Of a stretch of 5,500 bases of DNA, positions 1 through 5,500 are shown in pieces (within the stretch, counting starts at the first letter, position 1; the number at the start of each line of letters is the position of its first letter). Position numbers and translations under genes: made by a program. Where the stretch lies: contig DGBF01000092.1 of the NCBI GenBank assembly GCA_002384725.1, positions 1 to 5,500 of the forward strand. The letters are read 5' to 3'. The DNA is from Flavobacteriales bacterium UBA4011 (GTDB lineage Bacteria; Bacteroidota; Bacteroidia; Flavobacteriales_D; Crocinitomicaceae). The notes below the pieces were generated by a model. That model worked only from the letters and a program-made list of their open reading frames with translations, was not told where the DNA came from and did not search any database.

Positions 1-653
1 CTATACAAGGTTCTGATTTATTCTCCACTTTCATGAGCGGCGGAGCAGGTAACGAACAAGTTTTTGTTTCTCGAAGCACTTTAGGCGGATCAATTCTGTA
101 TCAAGAAAAACAAGCACTTACGGTTTCTCCATTAGGTAATCAGAACTTTCCTCGTATTGCAACTGAAAACAATTTGGTGGTAGTCGCTTGGGCAGAATAT
201 GTTTCCAATAATTTAGAAATTTTCACGGCATTTGCTAACTCGAACAATCTAATCGATTTGACTACCAGTCACCAGCAGGCGAATGTTCTGACAAATGGAA
301 TTCAAACCAATCCTGATATTCGGATAAAAGATGGTATTATTCATCTCATTTATCAAGATGCAACAAATGGAAAAGTCGTTTACCGTAAAGGGCAAATTGG
401 TTTTGCGAATCTTTCTGAAAATGATAAAAACAAGGCGCTACTTTATCCCAATCCAATTTCGGCTGGTGAACAGATTAACCTACCCGAATCTTGGATAGGC
501 CAAAAAATCATTTGGCGAAATATGATGGGCAAAACCATTTATGTTACTTCAGAAATTGAATCTGGACAAATGATAACACCTTCATTGAACAACGGAATTT
601 ATTTTCTTCAACTTGAGAATAGTTCAATAATTCACAAAATAAACTTACGCTAA
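1..653 (+). CDS. Secreted sialidase-like beta-propeller protein with T9SS sorting tail, 3' part only
   Basis: The reading frame is open from the left edge (first full codon at base 3), so the true start lies outside the window; 216 residues plus TAA are visible. The first half carries BNR/sialidase-type propeller repeats: blocks such as VVVAWAEY followed by EIFTAFANS, and PDIRIKDGIIHLIYQD followed by GKVVYRKG. From the YPNP motif (bases 444-455) onward it is a typical T9SS type A sorting domain. It has the PNP opening, the block IIWRNMMGKTIY, then NNGIYFLQL and a basic C-terminus ending KINLR. Such tails direct export across the outer membrane, after which they are removed and the protein is released or anchored on the cell surface. 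The ligand or substrate of the propeller cannot be told from this fragment, and no catalytic residues are visible, so a binding or structural role is as likely as an enzymatic one. The next gene starts 10 bases after the stop. Confidence 0.85.
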   Translation, partial: IQGSDLFSTFMSGGAGNEQVFVSRSTLGGSILYQEKQALTVSPLGNQNFPRIATENNLVVVAWAEYVSNNLEIFTAFANSNNLIDLTTSHQQANVLTNGIQTNPDIRIKDGIIHLIYQDATNGKVVYRKGQIGFANLSENDKNKALLYPNPISAGEQINLPESWIGQKIIWRNMMGKTIYVTSEIESGQMITPSLNNGIYFLQLENSSIIHKINLR

Positions 654-663
654 ATTCAATCAA

Positions 664-978
664 ATGATCATTACAACAACAGAAACGGTTCCAGGTAGAG
701 AAATAGATTCCATTATAGGCATATGTCGTGGTAGCACCGTTCGCGCACGAAATATCGGTCGGGATTTTTTCGCAGGATTGAAAAATATCGTGGGTGGTGA
801 AATTGAAGAGTACACCAAACTGCAAGCTCAATCACGCGAACAGGCAATGGAGCGCATGATGAAAGACGCAGCAAGTGTTGGTGCTGATGCCATATTAAAT
901 ATTCGGTTCACGACGAGTATGATCACCCAAGGCGCATCGGAGGTCATGGCCTATGGAACAGCCGTAAAACTTAAATAA
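664..978 (+). CDS. YbjQ/UPF0145 family protein
   Basis: This is a complete 104-residue protein, close to the roughly 105-residue norm of the UPF0145/YbjQ family (E. coli YbjQ is similar in length). Family hallmarks are all present: an N-terminal strand with TTTETVPGREI, then GICRGSTVRARNIGRDFFAGLKNIVGGEIEEY, a helix with QSREQAMERMMKDA, the GADAILNIRF block and the C-terminal YGTAVKLK strand. Known members are small soluble alpha/beta proteins that assemble into pentamers; some databases label them putative heavy-metal-binding, but no biochemical role is firmly established. There is no signal peptide, so it should be cytoplasmic. It begins 10 bases after the upstream secreted-protein gene and its stop overlaps the start of a small membrane-protein gene, so it probably shares a transcript with at least the latter. 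The start is preceded by AT-rich sequence without a Shine-Dalgarno, as is usual in this phylum. Confidence 0.93.
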   Translation: MIITTTETVPGREIDSIIGICRGSTVRARNIGRDFFAGLKNIVGGEIEEYTKLQAQSREQAMERMMKDAASVGADAILNIRFTTSMITQGASEVMAYGTAVKLK

Positions 979-1112
979 TGAGTTGGTTAGCCGGTATTAT
1001 TTTGAGCCTTGAAGGTCTTTTCTTTTTGGTTTCCATTATTTTAATCATCTATTTCGGGATTCGGGCTTTTAACAAGAAGCAAGATCAGACGTTTGAGGAT
1101 AGGGATAATTAA
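978..1112 (+). CDS. Small single-pass membrane protein (44 aa), translationally coupled to the ybjQ-family gene
   Basis: The ATG shares its A with the last base of the preceding TAA stop (TAATG overlap at 976-980), a classic arrangement for translational coupling. The 44-residue product begins MSWLAGIILSLEGLF and has one strongly hydrophobic segment at about residues 4-28, with a single Glu at 12. It then switches to a charged tail with RAFNKKQ followed by DQTFEDRDN. By the positive-inside rule, the basic residues right after the membrane segment (R29, K33, K34) place the C-terminus in the cytoplasm. I do not recognise a named family. The size and layout recall small accessory membrane subunits such as CcoS/CcoQ, but the sequence lacks their diagnostic motifs. 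The overlap, clean hydrophobic profile and ending on a proper stop make it likely to be real. It could anchor or partner the YbjQ-like protein at the membrane, which is inference from position only. Confidence 0.7.
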   Translation: MSWLAGIILSLEGLFFLVSIILIIYFGIRAFNKKQDQTFEDRDN

Positions 1113-1402
1113 TGGATTGGCAAATTGCAAATTGCTGGAAAATTATTGTTTGTTAACAGAAAATGGACATTACACCCAGCAAGAATCCGAAGGCAATTAA
1201 GGCGATAATCATTCCAAAAAACACTGCTAACTAAGGTTTTCTGAAATATGCCAAACAAAGGGATAAAAGTACAATTGAATAATTCATGGAACTAAGGTCT
1301 AGGTTTTGCGTCGATTTTCTTTTAAGACAATATTGACTAAAAGTTAAACATGAAGAAATTAAGGTGAAATTAAGTTCAATCCACTTAAACCCTTCAAGTT
1401 TC
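1113..1402. other. Convergent intergenic region without a convincing gene
   Basis: Together with the metK terminator and trailer this makes 346 bases between two convergent gene ends. It is AT-rich with stops in all frames. It contains a short tandem GCAAATT GCAAATT at 1120-1133. Two tiny opposed reading frames overlap: 23 codons on the plus strand at 1163-1234, and a hydrophobic 19-codon frame on the minus strand at 1212-1153. A 9-base direct repeat GAAATTAAG (1355-1363 and 1366-1374) has an 11-base period. No strong rho-independent terminator for the plus-strand genes was found. Nothing here is firmly functional. Confidence 0.6.
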
Positions 1403-1430
1403 AAAAAAAATGCCTCCCTAATTGAGAAGC
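1403..1430 (-). terminator. Rho-independent terminator of metK
   Basis: Read on the minus strand, 29 bases past the metK stop, a hairpin forms between GCTTCTC (1430-1424) and GGGAGGC (1418-1412). The loop is five bases, AATTA, and the stem is seven pairs, two of them G-U wobbles. It is followed after one base by eight consecutive T (1410-1403). The wobbles pair only in the minus-strand transcript and become A-C mismatches on the other strand, so the element is directional and fits metK. Confidence 0.7.
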
Positions 1431-1458
1431 GTTTTTAAATTATTTTAATTTGAATTCT

Positions 1459-2715
1459 TTACAATCCAAAAGCACTTTTAATTTGATCTACGAAGTCTAA
1501 CTTCTCCCAAGTGAACAATTCTACTTCGCGAGTAATTGTTGTCCCATCTGGCGCTCTAAACGTCTTCGTAACTACTTCATTCTTTCTACCCATGTGACCA
1601 TAAGCCGCCGTTTCAGAATAAATAGGATTTCTCAATTTCAATCGTTGTTCGATAAAGTACGGACGCATATCGAAGATACCTTCAATTTTACGAGCAATTT
1701 CTCCATCTGTCATGTCTACTTTTGACGTTCCGTATGTATTAACGAAAACTCCACATGGTTTAGCGACACCAATTGCATAAGACACTTGCACAAGTACCTC
1801 ATCACACAAACCAGCTGCTACCATGTTCTTCGCAATATGACGTGTTGCATACGCGCCCGAACGGTCTACTTTCGATGGATCTTTTCCAGAAAATGCTCCA
1901 CCTCCGTGTGCCCCTTTTCCTCCGTATGTATCAACGATAATCTTACGACCTGTCAATCCAGAATCTCCGTGAGGTCCTCCAATAACGAATTTCCCTGTTG
2001 GGTTAATGTGGTACTGTATTTTGTTGTTAAACAAAGCCTGAAGTTCAGCAGGTAATTTCGCTTTTAGTCTGGGAATAACGATTTCAATAATATCTTTCTT
2101 GATTTTCGCCAACATTACGGGTTCCGTATCGAAATCGTCGTGTTGTGTAGAAACAACTATTGTATCAATTCTTTGCGGTACGTTATCGTCAGAATATTCG
2201 ATAGTTACTTGCGATTTAGCATCAGGTCTCAAATAATCAATTACTTCCGGCTCGTTGTGTCGGATACCCGCCATTTCTTGCAAAATTTTGTGCGAAAGAT
2301 CCAATGCCAAAGGCATGTAATTGGACGTTTCTTTCGTCGCGTATCCAAACATCATTCCTTGGTCACCTGCACCCTGCTCTTCTGGGCTTGAACGGTCAAC
2401 TCCTTGATTGATATCTTGAGATTGTTCGTGAATTGCAGAAAATATTCCACAAGAGTTCGCCTCGAACATGTACTCCGATTTCGTGTAACCGATTTTACGG
2501 ATTACTTCACGCGTTATAGATTGTACATCTAAGTAAGTATTGGTATTCACCTCTCCAGCCAAAACAACTTGTCCAGTTGTAACTAAAGTTTCACACGCTA
2601 CTTTCGATTGAGGATCGAAAGCCATAAAATGATCGATTAATGCATCTGAAATTTGATCAGCAATTTTATCTGGGTGTCCTTCTGAAACGGACTCGGATGT
2701 AAACAAATATGACAT
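1459..2715 (-). CDS. metK: S-adenosylmethionine synthetase (methionine adenosyltransferase)
   Basis: The enzyme makes S-adenosylmethionine from methionine and ATP, releasing phosphate and pyrophosphate, in the cytoplasm; the family works as a homotetramer with Mg2+ and K+. All three family domains are intact over 418 residues. The N-terminal [14 protein letters not shown] includes the active-site His14 and Asp16. The signature GAGDQG is at 115-120. Then follow DAKSQV at 165-170, [15 protein letters not shown] at 237-251 and the glycine-rich P-loop-like GGGAFSGKD at 271-279 with SKVDRS after it. It is about 34 residues longer than E. coli MetK. Much of the excess is an insert between HMGR (374-377) and FTWEKLD (401-407), where E. 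coli goes almost directly from HFGR to WEK. The ATG at 2715 lies at the canonical N-terminus, with an AAGAAGA stretch just upstream. It is followed by its own terminator and appears monocistronic. Confidence 0.98.
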   Translation of the reverse strand: MSYLFTSESVSEGHPDKIADQISDALIDHFMAFDPQSKVACETLVTTGQVVLAGEVNTNTYLDVQSITREVIRKIGYTKSEYMFEANSCGIFSAIHEQSQDINQGVDRSSPEEQGAGDQGMMFGYATKETSNYMPLALDLSHKILQEMAGIRHNEPEVIDYLRPDAKSQVTIEYSDDNVPQRIDTIVVSTQHDDFDTEPVMLAKIKKDIIEIVIPRLKAKLPAELQALFNNKIQYHINPTGKFVIGGPHGDSGLTGRKIIVDTYGGKGAHGGGAFSGKDPSKVDRSGAYATRHIAKNMVAAGLCDEVLVQVSYAIGVAKPCGVFVNTYGTSKVDMTDGEIARKIEGIFDMRPYFIEQRLKLRNPIYSETAAYGHMGRKNEVVTKTFRAPDGTTITREVELFTWEKLDFVDQIKSAFGL

Positions 2716-2738
2716 TCTTCTTTATTTTTAAACGAAGG

Positions 2739-2768
2739 CAAAATTAATTAAAAAAAGGATTCAAAAGA
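2739..2768 (-). promoter_or_regulatory. Candidate Bacteroidota-type promoter of metK
   Basis: On the minus strand, TAATTTTG (2746-2739) is a full match to the phylum's -7 element TAnnTTTG and lies 23 bases from the metK ATG. It predicts a very short leader. The only nearby TTTG that could serve as the -33 element ends 15 bases upstream, closer than the usual 17-23, so the -7 match is convincing but the pair is not ideal. Confidence 0.45.
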
Positions 2769-2778
2769 AGGATAAAAC

Positions 2779-2790
2779 ACCTAGTTAGGT
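2779..2790. promoter_or_regulatory. Short inverted repeat ACCTA-GT-TAGGT upstream of metK
   Basis: Two five-base arms in perfect dyad symmetry are separated by GT. The site sits just upstream of the candidate -33 region of metK, where an activator or repressor could bind. With only ten symmetric bases it may be chance; there is no U tract, so it is not a terminator. Confidence 0.2.
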
Positions 2791-2877
2791 AAAATTTTAA
2801 AGATCATACGCCAAAGGCTCATAAATAGCTTTTTTTGATGTCAAAGCGAAATGACTTTGCAATATATCCCAATAACA

Positions 2878-4488
2878 TCACAGGTGCAGGACACGCATTG
2901 TCCTAAGATGACCATTTGAACGAAGCATCATCAAGTATACTCCTTTCTCCATTCCAAAAGAAATTCTTTCACCATTGAAATTTAAGGTCTCTAAAACAAG
3001 GTTTCCTTTCATATCATAAAGTTCAACTTTATCCAAAAATATCGACTCGGAAAACACAATTTCTCCATTTATAGAAGGTTGAACTATCCGAATAGCATCC
3101 AAATAATTTTCCACGACGCTAAGCAATCCAGCACAAGTATCCGATTTCATGTTCACATTTTCAATAATGCCGGTTGGTGTCAAATCCTTTCCAAAAAATC
3201 CAACGAAATCTGTTGGATATTTCTCTGCACGGAAAATAAAATTTAAAACAGCAAAAGGGTCCGAATACTGCGTGTTAATAGAGGCAGCAGCTGGATTAAT
3301 GTACACCCAAATGATTTCGCCATTTTTGGTGACTTCACTAATTCTTCCACGGCTGTTCTCACAAATCAATATGTTCCCGTTGGGCAAAGCATGTGTCCCT
3401 GATTTTTTAGATTCATAAAACGGAGTGCCGAGAATATCATCCGTCCATGACCAATCAAAATCAGTTGGGCCAAAACCAAGTGATCCGAGCGTATATGCAT
3501 TTCCTGACATGACAGGTTCAATCAAATGAATTGAACTGAATGTATTGGTTCCGTCACCTCGATTATTGAAAACAGATATTTTATTGCTGTCGGGGTAAGA
3601 CGAGTCAACAAATTTCCCATCATGAGGAAGAAAAATCTTTTGAGGAATTCCCAATCCTGGCTGATATACCTCTGGATTTCCCCATCGCCATAAAAAATCA
3701 CCTCCTTTGCCACTATTTCCGCCTGCATGTGATGCAGCTTCGGCTGCGCTTGTGCTGTGGTCTACAATGTATAATTCACTCGTATGTCTAGCAGTAATCA
3801 ATACTTGATCCAATTCTGCACTGTAATCAATTGCATTTGTATGAATCATATCATATGGCTCTAGTCCTGTAACATAATTCATGTTCAGCAACTCAGGATG
3901 GGCCCCAATAACACCATAATTTGGTTTTGTTTGGTCGTAATCTTGAATAAGATGATCTTTAAATTTCCATTCCCAAACAATATTCGCTTGGTTTGTTCCA
4001 ATTGGCTCAATTTCAACCACTTTTTCGAAATTTCTACCTCCAGTGCTTAGGGCAGGATCGCTTCCCATTGCAAGCAACTCTGCTTCGGTATAAATATCAC
4101 GGACTAACATTAGAATGTTGCCATTTGGCAGGGGTTCTATGTCGTGATGTTGTGAAATTCCAGCTGAGTCAATATAGAAAGACCATGTTAAATTATTATC
4201 CCAATCTCTTAACTCCAAAGAGTTGTTTTTCCCTGCTCTAAGCAAGTTACCATTGGGGAGCAAATAACAAGTTAAGGCCGGATGCTCACTAAATAACCAT
4301 TCATTAACCACCATGCCGCATTCATCAATCAAAAAGACCTGACCACTATTTTCCGGTGTAAAGAGAGTATATCCTGGACTAATTCCTGGAGCTTCGTACA
4401 ATAACCCTATCGTTGGTGTTTGTCCGAAAGAAAATAGAAAAGAAAATAAAATAATCGATACTAAAATTGAACCCTTTAAATGCGTCAT
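2878..4488 (-). CDS. Arylsulfotransferase (ASST)-family secreted protein with T9SS sorting tail
   Basis: A 536-residue protein. It opens with a signal peptide (MTHLKG, then a hydrophobic run to about residue 21, likely cleaved near FSFG-Q), which supports the ATG at 4488. The body is an ASST-type beta-propeller. The blade motif PNGN recurs at 78-81, 121-124 and 369-372. Family-like blocks include HHDIEPLPNGNILML (114-128), MIHTNAIDY (214-222), LPHDGKF (287-293) and SGTHALPNGNILICENSRGRI (363-383). His114/115, His216, His289, His366 and Arg380/382 are candidate active-site residues. Known ASST enzymes move sulfate from an aryl sulfate ester to a phenol through a sulfo-histidine, without PAPS. 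The end (about 455-536, with VELYDMKGNLVLE and KGVYLMMLRSNG) fits a T9SS type A sorting domain, so export to the surface or medium is expected. The true substrate is unknown, and a non-catalytic propeller is possible. It has its own promoter; no clear terminator separates it from metK. Confidence 0.85.
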   Translation of the reverse strand: MTHLKGSILVSIILFSFLFSFGQTPTIGLLYEAPGISPGYTLFTPENSGQVFLIDECGMVVNEWLFSEHPALTCYLLPNGNLLRAGKNNSLELRDWDNNLTWSFYIDSAGISQHHDIEPLPNGNILMLVRDIYTEAELLAMGSDPALSTGGRNFEKVVEIEPIGTNQANIVWEWKFKDHLIQDYDQTKPNYGVIGAHPELLNMNYVTGLEPYDMIHTNAIDYSAELDQVLITARHTSELYIVDHSTSAAEAASHAGGNSGKGGDFLWRWGNPEVYQPGLGIPQKIFLPHDGKFVDSSYPDSNKISVFNNRGDGTNTFSSIHLIEPVMSGNAYTLGSLGFGPTDFDWSWTDDILGTPFYESKKSGTHALPNGNILICENSRGRISEVTKNGEIIWVYINPAAASINTQYSDPFAVLNFIFRAEKYPTDFVGFFGKDLTPTGIIENVNMKSDTCAGLLSVVENYLDAIRIVQPSINGEIVFSESIFLDKVELYDMKGNLVLETLNFNGERISFGMEKGVYLMMLRSNGHLRTMRVLHL

Positions 4489-4514
4489 AAACTATATGGT
4501 AAATATTTTTGGAA

Positions 4515-4547
4515 CAAAATTACGACAATTAGAAAGACAAATTCAAA
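4515..4547 (-). promoter_or_regulatory. Bacteroidota-type promoter of the ASST-like gene
   Basis: On the minus strand, TTTG (4547-4544) is followed after exactly 21 bases by TAATTTTG (4522-4515). Both match the -33 and -7 elements described for Bacteroides and Flavobacterium, and the spacing is normal. The start codon at 4488 follows 26 bases after the -7 box, giving a leader of roughly 20 bases with no Shine-Dalgarno. The -33 element abuts the foot of the hairpin at 4548-4580. Confidence 0.65.
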
Positions 4548-4580
4548 GAAGCTCGAATCAAATTATTCAATTCGGGCTTC
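4548..4580 (-). terminator. Terminator-like hairpin after the HMA-domain gene
   Basis: An 11-base inverted repeat, GAAGCTCGAAT (4548-4558) against ATTCGGGCTTC (4570-4580), encloses an 11-base loop. In the minus-strand transcript it has one C-A mismatch and is followed by the T-rich TTTGAATTTG, 15 bases after the HMA gene's stop. In the plus-strand direction the odd pair becomes a G-U wobble and a T-rich stretch also follows, so it could act both ways, but no plus-strand gene ends here. Confidence 0.6.
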
Positions 4581-4595
4581 TATAAATTATTTTTT

Positions 4596-4937
4596 CTATT
4601 CCATGTGTTGCATTCCCTCTACTTTGCAGCAAGCAGGCAATGCTTCATAAGCTTCTGGGTTTGCTTTCATTTCATCGGCATCATACCCCAATGCAACGAC
4701 CATTTCTTTAATTTCCTTCAAAGAAAAATTCTTCGTTTTAAACTTCACGGTTAGTTTTTTAGAAGGAACATCCACCTCGGCAAATTTAATGCCTTTGGTG
4801 TAGTTCATTTTGGACTCAATTCGATCCTTACATGAACCACATTCAGCTGTAGTTAGAATGACCACTTCTTGTACTTTTTTCTGAGCAAAGGATGTTAAAG
4901 AGAACATCACAAATGCTATTGCTATTATATTTTTCAT
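4596..4937 (-). CDS. Exported heavy-metal-associated (HMA) domain protein
   Basis: A 113-residue protein with a short signal peptide (MKNIIAIAFVMFSLTSFAQ, likely cleaved around residue 18) and a single HMA ferredoxin-like domain (about 22-88). The metal loop reads TTAECGSCKDRI with the CxxC pair Cys33/Cys36. The usual MxCxxC methionine is replaced: the residue two before Cys33 is Ala31. The rest of the fold fits: IKFAEVDVPSKKLTVKF strands, a LKEIKEMVVALGYDAD helix and loop. After the domain comes a tail with Cys103-Cys104, Met109 and His111 near the end, extra potential metal ligands. Relatives such as CopZ, MerP and the N-domains of CopA bind Cu(I), Hg(II) or Zn(II). The signal peptide puts this one in the periplasm, like MerP. 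It lies 51 bases downstream of a TonB-dependent receptor gene on the same strand, suggesting joint metal uptake or scavenging. Which metal is bound cannot be decided from sequence. The start has an AGGA just upstream, which is unusual here. Confidence 0.9.
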   Translation of the reverse strand: MKNIIAIAFVMFSLTSFAQKKVQEVVILTTAECGSCKDRIESKMNYTKGIKFAEVDVPSKKLTVKFKTKNFSLKEIKEMVVALGYDADEMKANPEAYEALPACCKVEGMQHME

Positions 4938-4961
4938 ATTCCTTTTTTATTTTATTGTTTG

Positions 4962-4976
4962 TGACCAATTTGGTCA
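4962..4976. promoter_or_regulatory. Perfect 15-base palindrome between the receptor and HMA genes (possible operator)
   Basis: TGACCAA-T-TTGGTCA has seven-base arms in perfect symmetry around one central base, flanked by T on the left and A on the right. As RNA it would leave almost no loop, so a DNA-binding site for a dimeric regulator is more likely than a terminator. On the minus strand it sits directly after CAATTTTG, one base off the -7 consensus, so a bound protein would block transcription of the HMA gene from there. No good -33 element was found, so the promoter part is weak. Confidence 0.4.
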
Positions 4977-4988
4977 AAATTGTTTCTT

Positions 4989-5500
4989 TTATTTTGTTTC
5001 TTCAGCATCCTCTTTGTGCGGAATCGTAAATCGGAATCCACCATAGATCATAGTTCCTAGTATTGGTGCCCATACTCTTGTAGCATCAAAAGTCGTGCTA
5101 AAAGGGTTTTGAGGATCAAAGATAGGATTATTCTGGGTGTAATTCGTTAGATTTTCACCTCCCACATAAAATTCCCAACGTTTGTAAACGTGTGTTATTT
5201 GTCCACTCACCATCGGGAATATTTCACTTTCGTTTTGTGTTGTGTAAGCTCCAGTTGAAAGCAAAGTAACAGGCAATCTAGACTTTCCAAAAATAGAAGT
5301 TGTGGCATCGACCATCCAACGTTTATTTCTTGATTGATACCCTAAATTAACAAATCCACGATGTTTTGGCACCATCATTTTGGATTGTAATTCGCCATTG
5401 AATTCGGCTTGCACATCCAAATACTTATACGCCATTCTAAGATCCAACATCTTCGTCAAAGGCAAGGTTAATTCTGCCTGGAAACTATGAGAATATGAAT
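4989..5500 (-). CDS. TonB-dependent outer-membrane receptor, C-terminal part
   Basis: The frame stays open to the right edge (169 residues visible before TAA), so the start is outside the window; a TTG at 5463-5465 is internal and not a start. The residues alternate polar and hydrophobic with many aromatics, as in the last strands of a 22-strand barrel: LTLPLTKMLDLRMAYKYLDV, RGFVNLGYQSRNKRWMVDAT, HVYKRWEFYVGGENLTNYTQ. The GGENLTNYTQNNP block followed by FDATRVWAPILGTMIYGGFRFTI is highly typical of the end of Bacteroidota TonB receptors. After the last strand there is a ten-residue charged extension (PHKEDAEETK) instead of the usual terminal aromatic. Such receptors import metal complexes, siderophores, vitamins or glycans using TonB energy. 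The downstream periplasmic HMA gene suggests a metal, perhaps copper, as substrate, but the plug domain that would help is not in view. Confidence 0.92.
   Translation of the reverse strand, partial: SYSHSFQAELTLPLTKMLDLRMAYKYLDVQAEFNGELQSKMMVPKHRGFVNLGYQSRNKRWMVDATTSIFGKSRLPVTLLSTGAYTTQNESEIFPMVSGQITHVYKRWEFYVGGENLTNYTQNNPIFDPQNPFSTTFDATRVWAPILGTMIYGGFRFTIPHKEDAEETK

Noticed and set aside
544..831. Minus-strand 95-codon frame across the end of the T9SS protein and ybjQ
   Set aside because: It overlaps two well-supported plus-strand genes and has no recognisable domain.
1120..1135. GCAAATT tandem as an intrinsic terminator or repeat array
   Set aside because: Only about 2.3 copies, no stable hairpin and no T run directly after it.
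1786..2391. Plus-strand open frames opposite metK (1786-2055, 2140-2391)
   Set aside because: They lie wholly inside the certain metK gene on the other strand, and their Cys/Arg/Ser-rich products look like nothing but antisense translation.
2834..2861. Small stem (CAAAG with CTTTG) just past the ASST-like gene stop, as a terminator
   Set aside because: The stem is only five pairs with a competing alternative pairing, and on the minus strand it is followed by an A run instead of a T run.
3149..4241. Further frames inside the ASST-like gene (3149-3418 plus, 3522-3728 minus, 3993-4241 plus)
   Set aside because: They overlap a well-supported protein with signal peptide, repeated PNGN motifs and sorting tail; they are shadows.
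5463..5465. TTG as start of a 158-residue protein
   Set aside because: The frame continues upstream to the window edge with barrel-like sequence (SYSHFQAELTLPLTK), so this is an internal codon of a TonB receptor.

Overview
The window looks like chromosomal DNA from a member of the Bacteroidota, probably of the Flavobacteriales. Four things point that way. Two predicted secreted proteins end in type IX secretion (T9SS, Por) C-terminal sorting domains. There is a TonB-dependent receptor. The promoters match the Bacteroidota pattern TTTG...TAnnTTTG. Starts are AT-rich, mostly without a Shine-Dalgarno. The genus cannot be fixed from this window.

Layout: bases 1-1112 read rightward. They hold the 3' end of a large secreted beta-propeller (sialidase-like) protein with a T9SS tail, then a YbjQ/UPF0145 gene 10 bases later, then an overlapping 44-residue membrane-protein gene whose ATG shares a base with the ybjQ stop codon. 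Bases 1113-1458 are a convergent intergenic region that ends in the metK terminator. Everything to the right reads leftward: metK (S-adenosylmethionine synthetase, 1459-2715), an arylsulfotransferase-like secreted protein with a T9SS tail (2878-4488), a small exported heavy-metal-associated (HMA) domain protein (4596-4937), and the 3' end of a TonB-dependent receptor (4989 to the right edge).

How the genes relate: metK is a housekeeping gene with its own likely promoter. The receptor and the HMA protein, 51 bases apart on the same strand, look like a metal-handling (probably copper) envelope unit, with a perfect 15-base palindrome between them that may be an operator. The sulfotransferase-like gene has a good promoter of its own, packed directly against the terminator-like hairpin that follows the HMA gene. 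The two T9SS cargoes are unrelated to each other apart from their export route.

Most of the window is ordinary Bacteroidota gene content. No mobile element, CRISPR array, tRNA, rRNA or clearly new multi-gene system is visible. The items most worth a second look are the coupled 44-residue membrane protein, the T9SS-exported sulfotransferase-like propeller, and the HMA protein with a conserved-looking C-terminal Cys-Cys tail beside an operator-like palindrome.
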